Of a stretch of DNA of 16,017 bases, positions 1 to 8,082 are shown in pieces. A program made the position numbers and the translations under genes. The notes beneath the pieces are model-generated. The model worked only from the letters and a program-made list of their open reading frames with translations. It made no database searches and was not told the origin of the DNA. Location: assembly GCF_000330505.1 (NCBI RefSeq), contig NW_004443647.1:36471-52487 (forward strand), given 5' to 3'. This DNA comes from Entamoeba invadens IP1 (taxonomy: Eukaryota > Evosea > Mastigamoebida > Endamoebidae). Each line of letters starts with the position of its first letter. Within the stretch, counting starts at the first letter, position 1.

Positions 1-1040
1 AAGCATTGGTCATTCACTGTTGTAAACGATGGCAATGACAAGTTGTTGATTCAGGTGGAGTACAAGGGAGAGACAAAGAAGTTCACACCAGAGGAGATCA
101 GTTCGATGGTGCTGACGAAGATGAAGGAGACGGCAGAGGCGTTTGTTGGTGGGAAAGTCAACAACGCAGTCATCACATGTCCAGCCTATTCAACGATTCA
201 CAGCGACAGGCAACAAAGGATGCGGGCACAATTGCAGGCATCAATGTGCTCAGAATCATCAATGAGCCAACAGCAGCCGCAATAGCATATGGACTTGACA
301 AGAAGACGGAGAGAGAAAAGAACGTCTTGATCTTTGATCTTGGTGGTGGAACATTTGATGTGTCACTTCTTGCTATTGACGATGGCGTCTTTGAAGTGAA
401 GGCAACAAACGGCAACACACACCTTGGTGGCGAAGACTTTGATAACAGAATGGTCAACCACTTCATTGCCGAGTTCAAGAGAAAGTACAAGAAAGACATT
501 TCAGGCAATGCACGAGCAGTCAGAAGACTCAGAACATCGTGCTAAAGGGCAAAGCGAACACTGTCATCGGCAGCAACAGCAAACATTAAAGTCGACCAGT
601 TGTATGAAGGCATCGACTTCTACACATCAAGCACAAGAGCGCGTTTTGAAGAACTCAACATTGACCTCTTCAAGTCAACAGTCGCACCAGTCGAGAAGGG
701 GTTCTGAATATCTCAGTTGTAGACAAGACAACAGGTAAGTTGAACAAGATCACAATCACCAGTGACAATGGAAGACTCTCGAAGGAGCATATGGACAAGA
801 TAGTTGCAGACGCAGAGAAGTTCAAGGTGGAGGACGACAAGATGAAGGAACTAATCGAGGCGAAGAATTGACTTAAACTTTCTGCTACTGTGTAATAACA
901 CACTCAACGAGCAAATTGCAGCAAAGCCCCCAGACGACAAGGCTTCAATTGAAGCAATTATCATGGAACACTCGACTGGCTCGACAAGAACCAATCGGCA
1001 TCAAATAATGAATACACACAGAAACAGAAGGAAGCTGAGG
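1..1040 (+). pseudogene. Cytosolic HSP70 (HSC70-type) chaperone pseudogene, 5' part outside the window
   Basis: This is a broken copy of a cytosolic HSP70, the ATP-driven protein-folding chaperone. Reading from base 1 gives [10 protein letters not shown], which corresponds to about residue 88 of human HSC70. Family hallmarks follow: [16 protein letters not shown], the phosphate-binding [12 protein letters not shown] and [12 protein letters not shown]. Lesions seen directly: a one-base loss near 188-190 (PAYFNDSQRQ is split between two frames); an in-frame TAA at 543-545 where the family has Glu (LRTSC-E-RAKRTL); a fusion near 690-697 of APVEK to [10 protein letters not shown], dropping about 160-165 codons of the end of the ATPase domain and most of the substrate-binding domain; and further frameshifts after about 868. 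The lid segment (ETLDWLDKNQ-like, KQKEAE) is last recognisable near 1039, and no EEVD end is found. Its GC content is clearly higher than that of the surroundings, as expected for a decayed copy of a highly expressed gene. Identification is very secure; non-functionality is nearly so. Confidence 0.93.
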
Positions 1041-1821
1041 TTAAGTTAAACTCCAAATTTTTGAAGAATTGCAATATAAAGTGCAAACAATATTAGAGGT
1101 TGATTAATGTAATTAATGTGTTATTACACTTTTTTGTTTTATTTGACTCAATATATTTAATTCTTTTTAAAGTAGAGTCAGTCTTTTAACGTTATCTGGT
1201 GGACAAAAAATAGCTTTAATTATGTCTAAACATTGGGCATTGGGTAAACCGTGAAAAAACCCGGAACAATTGGGATGGATTATTTGGACGGCTTCCCGAA
1301 ATGTTCTATTTTTAATGGTCCAAAAGGCACTAGATAACGTTTTAAGACTGATTGTAATTATTATTTAAAAAAATAATTATAGACTTTATTATAAATTTTT
1401 CAAATAAACAATTTAAATATCTTATGATATGTTTAATTAATAAAATTAATAATACAATTATAGTTTAAATTGTAAATAATATAACTAACATTTTAAAAAT
1501 AAACTAAATTACTATTTTAAAAATAACTAGTCTTTAACATTCACAAATACTATGTTTGGTTTTTGATTTATTTTTAATTTAATTTCCCAGAAAATATGTC
1601 GGTCTGTGTATTTAAAATTTTAAAACATTGTTTAGTTAATCAAATTAAACTTTTTTATTTATTAACTTATCTTTTTTCTTAATAAACTTGATAAAAAATA
1701 TTATTTATTTAACACTTCTTTCAAAAATATCACATTTTATCATTTTTATTATAATCAATTATAAATATAGTATATAGCTTATAAGTAAAAAAATCTGTTT
1801 TGTATTACTTTTCAAATCTCC
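1041..1821. other. AT-rich intergenic stretch
   Basis: No coding signal is visible on either strand; all frames are closed by frequent stops. The only structured part is the inverted-repeat element at 1178-1351, listed separately. The rest (1352-1821) is almost pure A/T with short runs. A GTATTTAAA match to the Entamoeba TATA-like element lies near 1608, but no gene start follows it, so I give it no weight. Confidence 0.7.
1178..1351. repeat. MITE-like element with 24-nt imperfect terminal inverted repeats
   Basis: The left arm 1178-1201 reads TCAGTCTTTTAACGTTATCT then GGTG. The reverse complement of 1328-1351 reads TCAGTCTTAAAACGTTATCT then AGTG. That is 21 of 24 identical positions at the ends of a 174-bp segment. 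The interior is noticeably less AT-rich than its surroundings and has no ORF. This architecture fits a non-autonomous DNA transposon (MITE). No clear target-site duplication is seen, and I do not recognise the family. A structured non-coding RNA is a less likely alternative. Confidence 0.6.
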
Positions 1822-1905
1822 AAAGTGATTAAAACTAAATTAATGGCCCTACTTGATATCATTAACTCCAATATTATTTACAATTAAAGACAAATTGATT
1901 AAATC
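1822..1905 (+). pseudogene. Beta-amylase pseudogene, N-terminal fragment
   Basis: Reading from the ATG at 1843 gives MALLDIINSNIIYN, then a TAA, then RQID. This resembles the start of the beta-amylase barrel (family pattern V-M-x-P-L-x-x-[IV]-N). The match alone is short and weak. What supports it is order: the next residues expected in a beta-amylase (F-x-x-K-I-K-S-A-G-V) begin exactly at the far end of the inverted segment that starts a few bases downstream. I infer that this piece, the inverted piece 1909-2485 and the piece from 2485 onward are one gene. The in-frame stop shows it is dead. Confidence 0.5.
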
Positions 1906-1908
1906 TAA

Positions 1909-2485
1909 GCGGCATTAGTTGTGTTCTGTCCCCACTCGGAGTGCCCAGTACTGTTGGCTGCATTTTCAAGTTTTCCTGTGACTTGCTGTCGCTGCATTGT
2001 AACTTTCCAATGCCTCAGTAACTCCATCTCGAGAGTGGGTATGACGGGTATCTTGTCTCATCGCATGGTCGCATACCAACTTGGATCTCATTGAGTGTTT
2101 CGTCGTCGATGTAACTCTGGGACTTCTGTTTGCAAGACGCCATGAAATCTTTTTGAATATTTCAATAAAAATTCTTTCTTCGAAAATGATTTGGTCATCA
2201 CAAAGAAATGTACTTGATGACGACGTTGTTTTCGGCGTCTTTGAAGAATACGTCGTTGAAAGCGCCAACTTTTCGGGCCCATCGTTGAATCTCAATCGTT
2301 ATAGAGTCTCCAACATTACCACCACACTTGTGGAACGACATCACTGCTTGGAACTTTATACCAGCATTCTTCACCACAGAAACTAAAGTCTTGTGAGCAT
2401 AAAATCACAAGTCTCAAAAAGTACATTAGACGTAAGACATGACACTAGCAACACCCGCTGACTTGATCTTGTGAACAAAAGTCAC
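1909..2485 (-). pseudogene. Beta-amylase (GH14) pseudogene, central fragment, inverted
   Basis: Beta-amylase removes maltose from the non-reducing ends of starch or glycogen-like glucans. On the minus strand from 2485 the reading is VTFVHKIKSAGVASVM, then (A)HKTLVSVVKNAGIKFQAVM, then SFHKCGGNVGD. The last contains the exact family signature HxCGGNVGD, at 2332-2306. Further on, RPCDETRYPSYP keeps the catalytic acid Glu (codon 2059-2057) of the second signature, G-x-[SA]-G-E-x-R-Y-P-S-Y. Then come GIGKLQCSD and GHSEWGQNTTNAA, matching the segment after the catalytic Glu. It is broken by stops (TAA, TGA, TGA upstream of AHKTL; TGA TGA after KYISL; one before GIGKLQ) and frame changes. Its order is collinear with the family, but it reads opposite to the flanking fragments. 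Confidence 0.88.
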
Positions 2486-3059
2486 CATCGCCAACTGGCT
2501 TCTTTATAAACAAAAACGATGATTATTGGTATGGATATGAAAATATTTCCAGCAATGGTATTTCGACCACTCGTTGAGCCAATTGATAAAGTGATGTTAG
2601 TAGCAAGTGGTTCTTTGGTCACAACTTGAAATTTGTTGGAAATATCAACAAAGTACATCGGTGTTGGACTGACAATAGTCACGCAACTGAGATGATAGCA
2701 GACTATCATAATATTAATGGCAATATTGACTACAATACATTGTCGAACACTTTCGAAAAGAACATCATCAGACCCAACTTCACTTGCTTTGAGATGTCGG
2801 GCACGGACTTCGGATGTGGCAGTTACTTAAAATATCATGTTAACCAAGCATTGAATACAACATATTTGGTTGAGATCAGGATATGTAGCGAGAACACGTT
2901 TAGAGTTGTGTGTGTATAATGTATGCAACACAAACAAAACGTTAACAAGTCCAAACAGCACAATAATATTAAGTGATTATCGCCAAGAACGATAAAGGGA
3001 CTGCTCATTGACGATAGAATAAACAACAGCTGAACTGTAAATGATTGAAGAACTTCGAG
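2485..3059 (+). pseudogene. Beta-amylase (GH14) pseudogene, C-terminal fragment
   Basis: On the plus strand the reading resumes with PSPTGFFINKNDDYWYGY, the family's P-x-S-T-G-F-F segment. After a frame change comes KYFQQWYFDHSLSQLIK, then FFGHNLKFVGNINKVHRCW (family: G-K-x-x-G-I-H-W-W-Y), then SHATEMIADYHNINGN (family: HAAELTAGYYN), then NFTCFEMSGTD. RICSENTF keeps the second catalytic Glu (codon 2890-2892) found in the family's GENAL motif. After a stop near 2917 only scraps are readable; MIEELR near 3041-3058 resembles the C-terminal LRLSDEL region. The longest open stretch is 2626-2919. It starts exactly where the inverted central fragment (1909-2485) begins. It is degenerate and assumed non-functional. 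The downstream end abuts the transposase relic. Confidence 0.85.
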
Positions 3060-5161
3060 TCATTGAATGTTCGGTGGATTAACCAGAGGCAATCCAAATT
3101 GATAACATTGTGGATTCATTGGAGCTAATGGCATTGACCATTGAAGTAATTGCTGTATTCCCTGATTTGCAGAGAAAGGTGGAAGTTGTAAAATATGACT
3201 CGATTGTTCTGAGGTTAAAGGGTATGGTACAAGCATCACAGGAATTGGTGTGTACAATTGTGGTTCAGATGGTTGTCTTTGACCGTTGGGATTTTGAGGA
3301 GAAATAACACGGGGGTTCGTTGATAAATACCCATTATCTGTTTGTTGGGTGTCTGGGACGACAGTGTTTACTTCTTCATTCTGAAAATTAACGTGTTCGT
3401 CTTCAACTGGAGATATGTCACTGTCAAGTTGAGTTACAAACACATCTTCGTCGTTGCAGTGTTTTGATGGGTTTTTGTAAAACTCGCACACCAAATCCAA
3501 ATTTTCATCTACAGAATAATACAAATCATTGACTTCTACGAATGGGTAAAAAATCTTTTCTGATCTTCGGTAGATTTCAAAAAATCCCAGTTACCAAGAG
3601 TAATATTGGTTAAAGGTCCAATTAAGTTATCACTAGTCGAGTCTTTAAGGAGGAACAAAGTTTCAAATGATATTTTAGTTGACTCCCCTATTTGAAGTGC
3701 TTTAAGGTCTGAGAGTTCAACTTTATTAGCGAGTTGTTGTAAAGATAATTCATTGTAATTTGTATAATAAAAAGTTGAACATTCATTTTTGAGTTGGATA
3801 ATTATCGAAATTCGATCTAAATAATCCAACACTGTTTCTTTTTTTTTCCAAAAATAATATAGTTTCCATTTTTAGTATTTTGTTAATTAAGGGAGATATG
3901 GGATTTCCAGTGACTCTGTGGTTCAAAGTTTTATCTTTATCTTCTTTTAAGGTGTGAATTATTAAATCAAAAAATGCCACAACTTCAATTTTTTTGTGTA
4001 TAAAATTATACAAAATACGGTGTGTAGCTTCGGAATAATTGTCACATCTGATTGGTTGACCAAAACAATACCAATCAGATGGTGGATATATAACATTTTT
4101 ATACCAGTTTTAAAATAAGTATTAATAAGATACAATTTTAAATTGTTAATTTGATCTGTTGTGACTATACCATTATCAACACCCCTGTAAGAATCAAAAA
4201 TCATATTTAAAGTATTACAGTTTATATATTCAATAGGTAAAAAAGCAGTACATAAAATACGTCTAATAAATTTATAAGTGTCATTGTTATTTTTAAAAAC
4301 ATCGAACATTCCAATTTTTGGTGTTTTTAATTTTTCAATAATGTTGTGGGTCAAATAAAAAAACATCCATGAAAGCGGACATATGGAAATAATGACTCCA
4401 TTGTTGAAATTACAGCCTTTTCAAGATCTCCAATAAAAATTTTGTGTTTTCTAAAAATATTGATTCAACGTTCTTCTGCTAATTTTTCAATCACTGCAAA
4501 CACTTCAACATATTCGTTAGTTTTACGATTTCTCATTTTAACAAAGAGACATGATGTAGCGACTCCGTTGATAAAAGCATGCAATATATACAACTGTCCT
4601 TTTCCATTAACTATTTTGAATGTTCCGTCTCCCATTATGTATTCAGACTTGGACAAAAGAAGAAGTCCGGAATTTAAACCGAATATAATCAATTCGTCGG
4701 CACGAGAAGCCAATATTAGAGAATTTTTATGTTAAAATAATTCATTAAAGGTGTTTGGAATGTTATATTTTGCTTTTCCATTACTTTTAATTTTAGATAT
4801 TGTTTTCTTGAAAGTTGCAGTTCTTTGTAAGGGTCGGCAATCAAACTGTTTCTGGTTCGTGGATTTGCTACAAGATCAACTTGTAATTGTTTTTTAAAGT
4901 CTTTATTTTAATTGCTTTAATCGAATTCAATCTAGCAGAGTCCAAATCATAAAAGCCATGTTTATTCATATTATGAATTCTAACATTTTTAACTCCAATA
5001 ATATTATCGTCGACATCAATAACAGCTGTAAGTCTTGACTTACATCCGACACATTTATAATAAATTAAGTAACTAAATATATATTTAAACCCATCATAAA
5101 CCAGTGGGGACTTCAATTTGTTCCCATTGTCCAAAAAGGACAGCTTTGGGTCTGAGCTCAT
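3060..5161 (-). pseudogene. MULE-type transposase pseudogene with FLYWCH-like zinc finger
   Basis: This is a decayed DNA-transposon transposase read from 5161 to 3060 through several frames. In order: (1) a FLYWCH-like zinc-binding module at 5161-4868, with VYDGFKYIF, a YYKCVGCKSRLTAV cysteine pair and a later HNMNKH, typical of the DNA-binding end of MULE proteins; (2) a linker including ANPRTRNSL; (3) the MULE catalytic core, with MGDGTF (first Asp, codon 4629-4627), LYILHAFING, then GDLEKAV (second Asp, codon 4428-4426) and a GC-F-F/LTHN motif with a base missing at the expected His; (4) RCDNYSEATHR near 4040-4020, which resembles the conserved RTNNxxEaxHR motif; (5) helical sequence to about 3536; (6) an acidic then Pro/Gln-rich tail in one long open frame (3524-3060). 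At least six frame changes or stops separate these pieces. I found no terminal inverted repeats. The family call is firm. Confidence 0.85.
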
Positions 5162-5987
5162 GTTTATATTTTAAAGATTTGTTTGTTCTTAAAAATGCGT
5201 TTTCAGGGTTAAAATATGTTTAATTAGTTTATAATTTATTAAATGATATCATATAAATCGTGATTTCAAGTTATGTTCATTTATTTAATGTATCAGTAAC
5301 AACAAAATGTTTTTAGTTGTTATATCACTATTTGTTTGGTGAAACTTTTAAATAATACATAGTTTTGTATTTTAATTGTTTTAGTTAAATTCAAATTTAT
5401 ATATAATTTATAACATTATAACATTTTAAACTATTTTCTTGTTATTAATATTTTATCGCAAATACCAATTGTTTTGGCAAATGTTTAAATTTTAATCACA
5501 TTTTATCGTTTTATTCAAATATTTTAAAAATAATTCGTTTTTTTAGGGTTTTTAGATTTTATTATAATTTTATTATAATTATAATATTTTGGACTTTTTG
5601 GCTTACTTATATAATATTTTTTTTGGACTTTTCAGGTTTGGACTTTTTGGGATAATCCCGTCTCCCTCGTGTAGGGTTGATCTCAAAACAAAATATAAAT
5701 ATAAAAACCATAAAAAACTACGTTTGTTTATAACTGTTCAATACATGATCATAACAAGTCGCGTCTCGTGTAAAACCACATGAAGTGACATCGGAGAACA
5801 TGTTTCAACAACGCGTTTGTGGAGTTGGCTTACAATCGTCATCCGAAAATGTTGTTTCTAAATATAAATTATTTTTTCTGGTTTTGACCAATCAATTGAC
5901 GACTTAAGGGGTTTTAAAAAACTATAGGGGTTTCGTACCGACCTGTATATATATATTATTAGTATTAATAAACTGAACTATACCTTG
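5162..5987. other. AT-rich spacer with short repeats
   Basis: No convincing gene. It holds three copies of TTTGGACTTTT (listed separately), a tandem TTTTATTATAA pair near 5557-5578, a palindrome GGGATAATCCC at 5649-5659 and a less AT-rich patch at about 5750-5860. That patch is partly open on both strands (plus strand: NNAFVELAYNRHPKMLF), but I cannot assign it to a family. The right end (about 5940-5987) is the 3' flank of the cysteine protease gene. Confidence 0.6.
5588..5647. repeat. Three direct copies of TTTGGACTTTT
   Basis: The 11-mer TTTGGACTTTT occurs at 5588-5598, 5622-5632 and 5637-5647. The first two copies are each preceded by ATAATATTTT (5581 and 5611), so the repeat unit is about 30 bp, decaying at its third copy. 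The perfect palindrome GGGATAATCCC follows at once. No function is assigned. It could be a decayed tandem repeat or the end of a mobile element. Confidence 0.6.
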
Positions 5988-7142
5988 TTACGCCTTTTTT
6001 ACTTTATCGACCCAGTAGACATTAGTCGATAAGCCACACATATTATTATCTGCTCTGACTCTGATATACCCCATTTCTCCCCAATTCGAGCCGTAAGAGT
6101 TCTTTACGATGAAATAGGGGATATAATTTTCGACGCCATACCCAACGATGTTTACTGCGTGATTCAATGCGATCTGACTGCATCTGCTGTCTTGATAAAT
6201 TCCCCCTGCGTATAATTGGTAAGACATCCTAGAACTATCCATCGCTGTTAGTGAGCCTCCGTGCTTATAAATAATTCTTTTATGCCCTTCCAAGTCCATA
6301 GAGAAGCTGGCAGATTCAATTCCATCGATTTCCGTGGCTCGTTCAGGGAGGTTATTAGCAGACGGGCAGTTGTTGTCCTTCCCGCAAAACTTGAATTGTT
6401 CTTCAAGGCAAAGTCCCTTGTTTTTGACGTATTGTAAGCCGCACGATAGACTTCCTCCATCGCAGCCATGACAGTCCTTATAGTTGTTATTAGCACACGA
6501 TATAATCTCTGCGGTAGATAGTCTGAAACTGTTGACAGTGTACTCGTCATAATTAAGTAACATGTTCGTGTCAAGATACGCAGTAATAGCAAAAGAATAA
6601 CAACTGCCACAATTGCCTTGGTCCCCGGGTGTGTTCACGTAGTTCTTGTGATTATAATTTCTCAAGTCAAAACTCGTTGGCACATCGTCGTCTTGGTAAT
6701 CTACAGTCTTCTTTTTCCTTGTTGTCAGTATAATTATATTTATAATTATATTACTATAAAAGTATAGTTTCATTTTTATAAACTATAATTATAGTATTCA
6801 TTTAGTTTAAATACATACTTTACATTCAGTATAATTAAATAATAGTATATTATTAGTAATATATTTTGAGTCTTAAGAAACAAACGATTGAGTGTTTGGC
6901 GACACACTTTGAAGACGCAAAAGGGACTTATACTCTTCGTTAGTCAAAGTAGCATAAGGTCCATCTAAAGAAAGTTGAACTCCGTTGATACCGGAATGCT
7001 CTACAACGTAATTTAAATTGTCAATATATATCGCGCGACGTCGAAGTAATTCTGCTGTTGTGAACTGCTTGTTATAACGGTTAACCCAATTTTCAAAGGT
7101 CAAAGAATATGAGAGAAAAATTAGACAAAATAAAATCAACAT
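5988..7142 (-). CDS. Papain-family (C1A) cysteine protease precursor, two exons
   Basis: This is a secreted or lysosomal cysteine endopeptidase. Exon 1 (7142 to about 6886) gives a signal peptide (MLILFCLIFLSYSL) and an I29-type inhibitory prodomain (FENWVNRYNKQF, LRRRAIYIDN, DGPYATLTNEEYKSLL). Exon 2 runs on to the TAA at 5988 and carries the mature enzyme: VPTSFDLRNY, then GDQGNCGSCYSFA with the nucleophile Cys (codon 6602-6600), CHGCDGG, LNHAVNIVGYG with the catalytic His (6161-6159), and KNSYGSNWGEMGY with the Asn (6101-6099). All catalytic residues and the oxyanion Gln are present. The usual Trp in NSWG is Tyr here. Exon 1 runs into a stop within the intron, right after GTTTGTT. Without splicing the prodomain and enzyme would be separate. 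The length (about 310 residues) is normal for Entamoeba cysteine proteases. The exon-2 acceptor is less certain than the donor. A recent insertion that split the gene is the alternative. Confidence 0.87.
6754..6885 (-). other. Probable intron in the cysteine protease gene
   Basis: On the minus strand the donor GTTTGTT at 6885 matches the conserved Entamoeba 5' splice site. The sequence between the prodomain ORF and the enzyme ORF is almost pure A/T. An acceptor TTTTATAG ending at 6754 restores the reading frame (TC|T). It would leave an odd Asn/Ile-rich segment before RKKKTVDYQ. A second frame-compatible acceptor, ACAAG ending at 6718, removes that segment but is a poorer splice site. The TAG ending at 6701 is out of phase. 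Confidence 0.6.
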
Positions 7143-7182
7143 TATGATTTTTCTAGTTACTTAGAAAAATTTATCATGTGAA

Positions 7183-7192
7183 ATTTAAATCA
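7183..7192 (-). promoter_or_regulatory. TATA-like element of the cysteine protease gene
   Basis: The minus strand reads TGATTTAAAT about 41-50 bases before the ATG at 7142. This resembles the Entamoeba TATA-like element (GTATTTAAAG/C), which sits about 30 bases before transcripts with very short leaders. The receptor kinase gene has ATTTAAAT at nearly the same distance (36-45). The AT-rich background makes chance matches likely. Confidence 0.4.
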
Positions 7193-8046
7193 TTAAATGT
7201 TTTTAAAGTTGAATCATTTATCTTTGTACATTTTATAATTAACTATTCTTATTAATAAAATAATTATTGATTATAGTAATGTCATTGTTTTGTATATTTA
7301 TTTATAATAAATATATAATAAATATATTATTAATATAATGTTTGTTAATAATCAATATTGATATAATGATATGATTAAACTGACTAATTAAACCACCTTC
7401 ATATTTCAATTTAATTATTGTATAAAATGCTCCAATCACAGAAACATTGATCTCATTTAATATTATTATTAATAATATATTATCGTATCTTTTTCTGTCT
7501 TTATTGTATGTCACATTATTTAATATAAAGTTTTGATTGTTGATTTTAATTATAATTAACAATTCTATAATCAACATCGAACCACACAACAAAATAATAA
7601 AACTTTTTTTCGAGTTATCTCTGCTTTTGTTAAATTTTTTATATTTTAATATTAACTGTGTTGAAAAGAAATCTTTCTTTTTATTTAAAATTTTATTTTA
7701 TATTTTTTAAATATCACAAAATCTGTTTGGTTTTATTTAGTTTTTTTAATCGAAAAGATAATTAGCGTGATTGAAAATGGCACATAATTTATCTATATAT
7801 TTAAGTACAATGAAACTTATTAGAAGTTGTATATCTGAATAGTATGTTCTCTCATGAATAATCATTTTAGTAAATCAAAATATAAACGCACATTATTTTT
7901 ATATACTTTTGAATGGTTTGACTGTATAAAATATTAAAAAAAACAAATTTCAAAATGATTTGGCTTTATATTTTATCGTTTTGCTTTTTTAAACAAACTT
8001 TGGGTTATAAATGTGTAGATATATTATAATAGTTAATAATAAAATA
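7193..8046. other. AT-rich intergenic stretch
   Basis: No gene is supported. A 96-codon open frame on the minus strand (7592-7302) is dominated by Ile, Asn, Leu and Tyr, as expected from translating AT-rich spacer, and shows no motif. Nothing else was noted apart from short A/T palindromes around 7300-7350. Confidence 0.65.
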
Positions 8047-8077
8047 AAAAATCAAATCATTTATAAGTTTGATTTTT
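8047..8077. repeat. Perfect 10-bp hairpin just after the CXXC-protein stop codon
   Basis: AAAAATCAAA (8047-8056) and TTTGATTTTT (8068-8077) are exact reverse complements around an 11-base loop. On the minus strand the hairpin starts 5 bases after the stop codon (8083-8085), within the 3' UTR. It could affect mRNA 3'-end formation or stability, but AT-rich hairpins arise easily by chance. Confidence 0.5.
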
Positions 8078-8082
8078 CAGTG

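Noticed and set aside
173..508. 111-codon minus-strand frame across the HSP70 pseudogene
   Set aside because: It is the antisense shadow of a well-matched HSP70 reading.
2482..2709. 75-codon minus-strand frame over the beta-amylase C-terminal piece
   Set aside because: It is a shadow of the plus-strand beta-amylase reading, which has family motifs.
3060..5161. An intact, autonomous transposon
   Set aside because: The catalytic core is split by several frame changes and stops, the expected His of GCxFH is damaged, and no terminal inverted repeats were found.
5650..5700. tRNA-like look of the GGGATAATCCC palindrome, CCCT/AGGG stem and GGTTGATCTC box
   Set aside because: No acceptor stem or cloverleaf can be closed around it, and the T-loop match lacks key bases.
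7302..7592. 96-codon open frame on the minus strand
   Set aside because: Composition is Ile/Asn/Leu/Tyr as expected from AT-rich spacer, with no motif, no signal and no conserved pattern.
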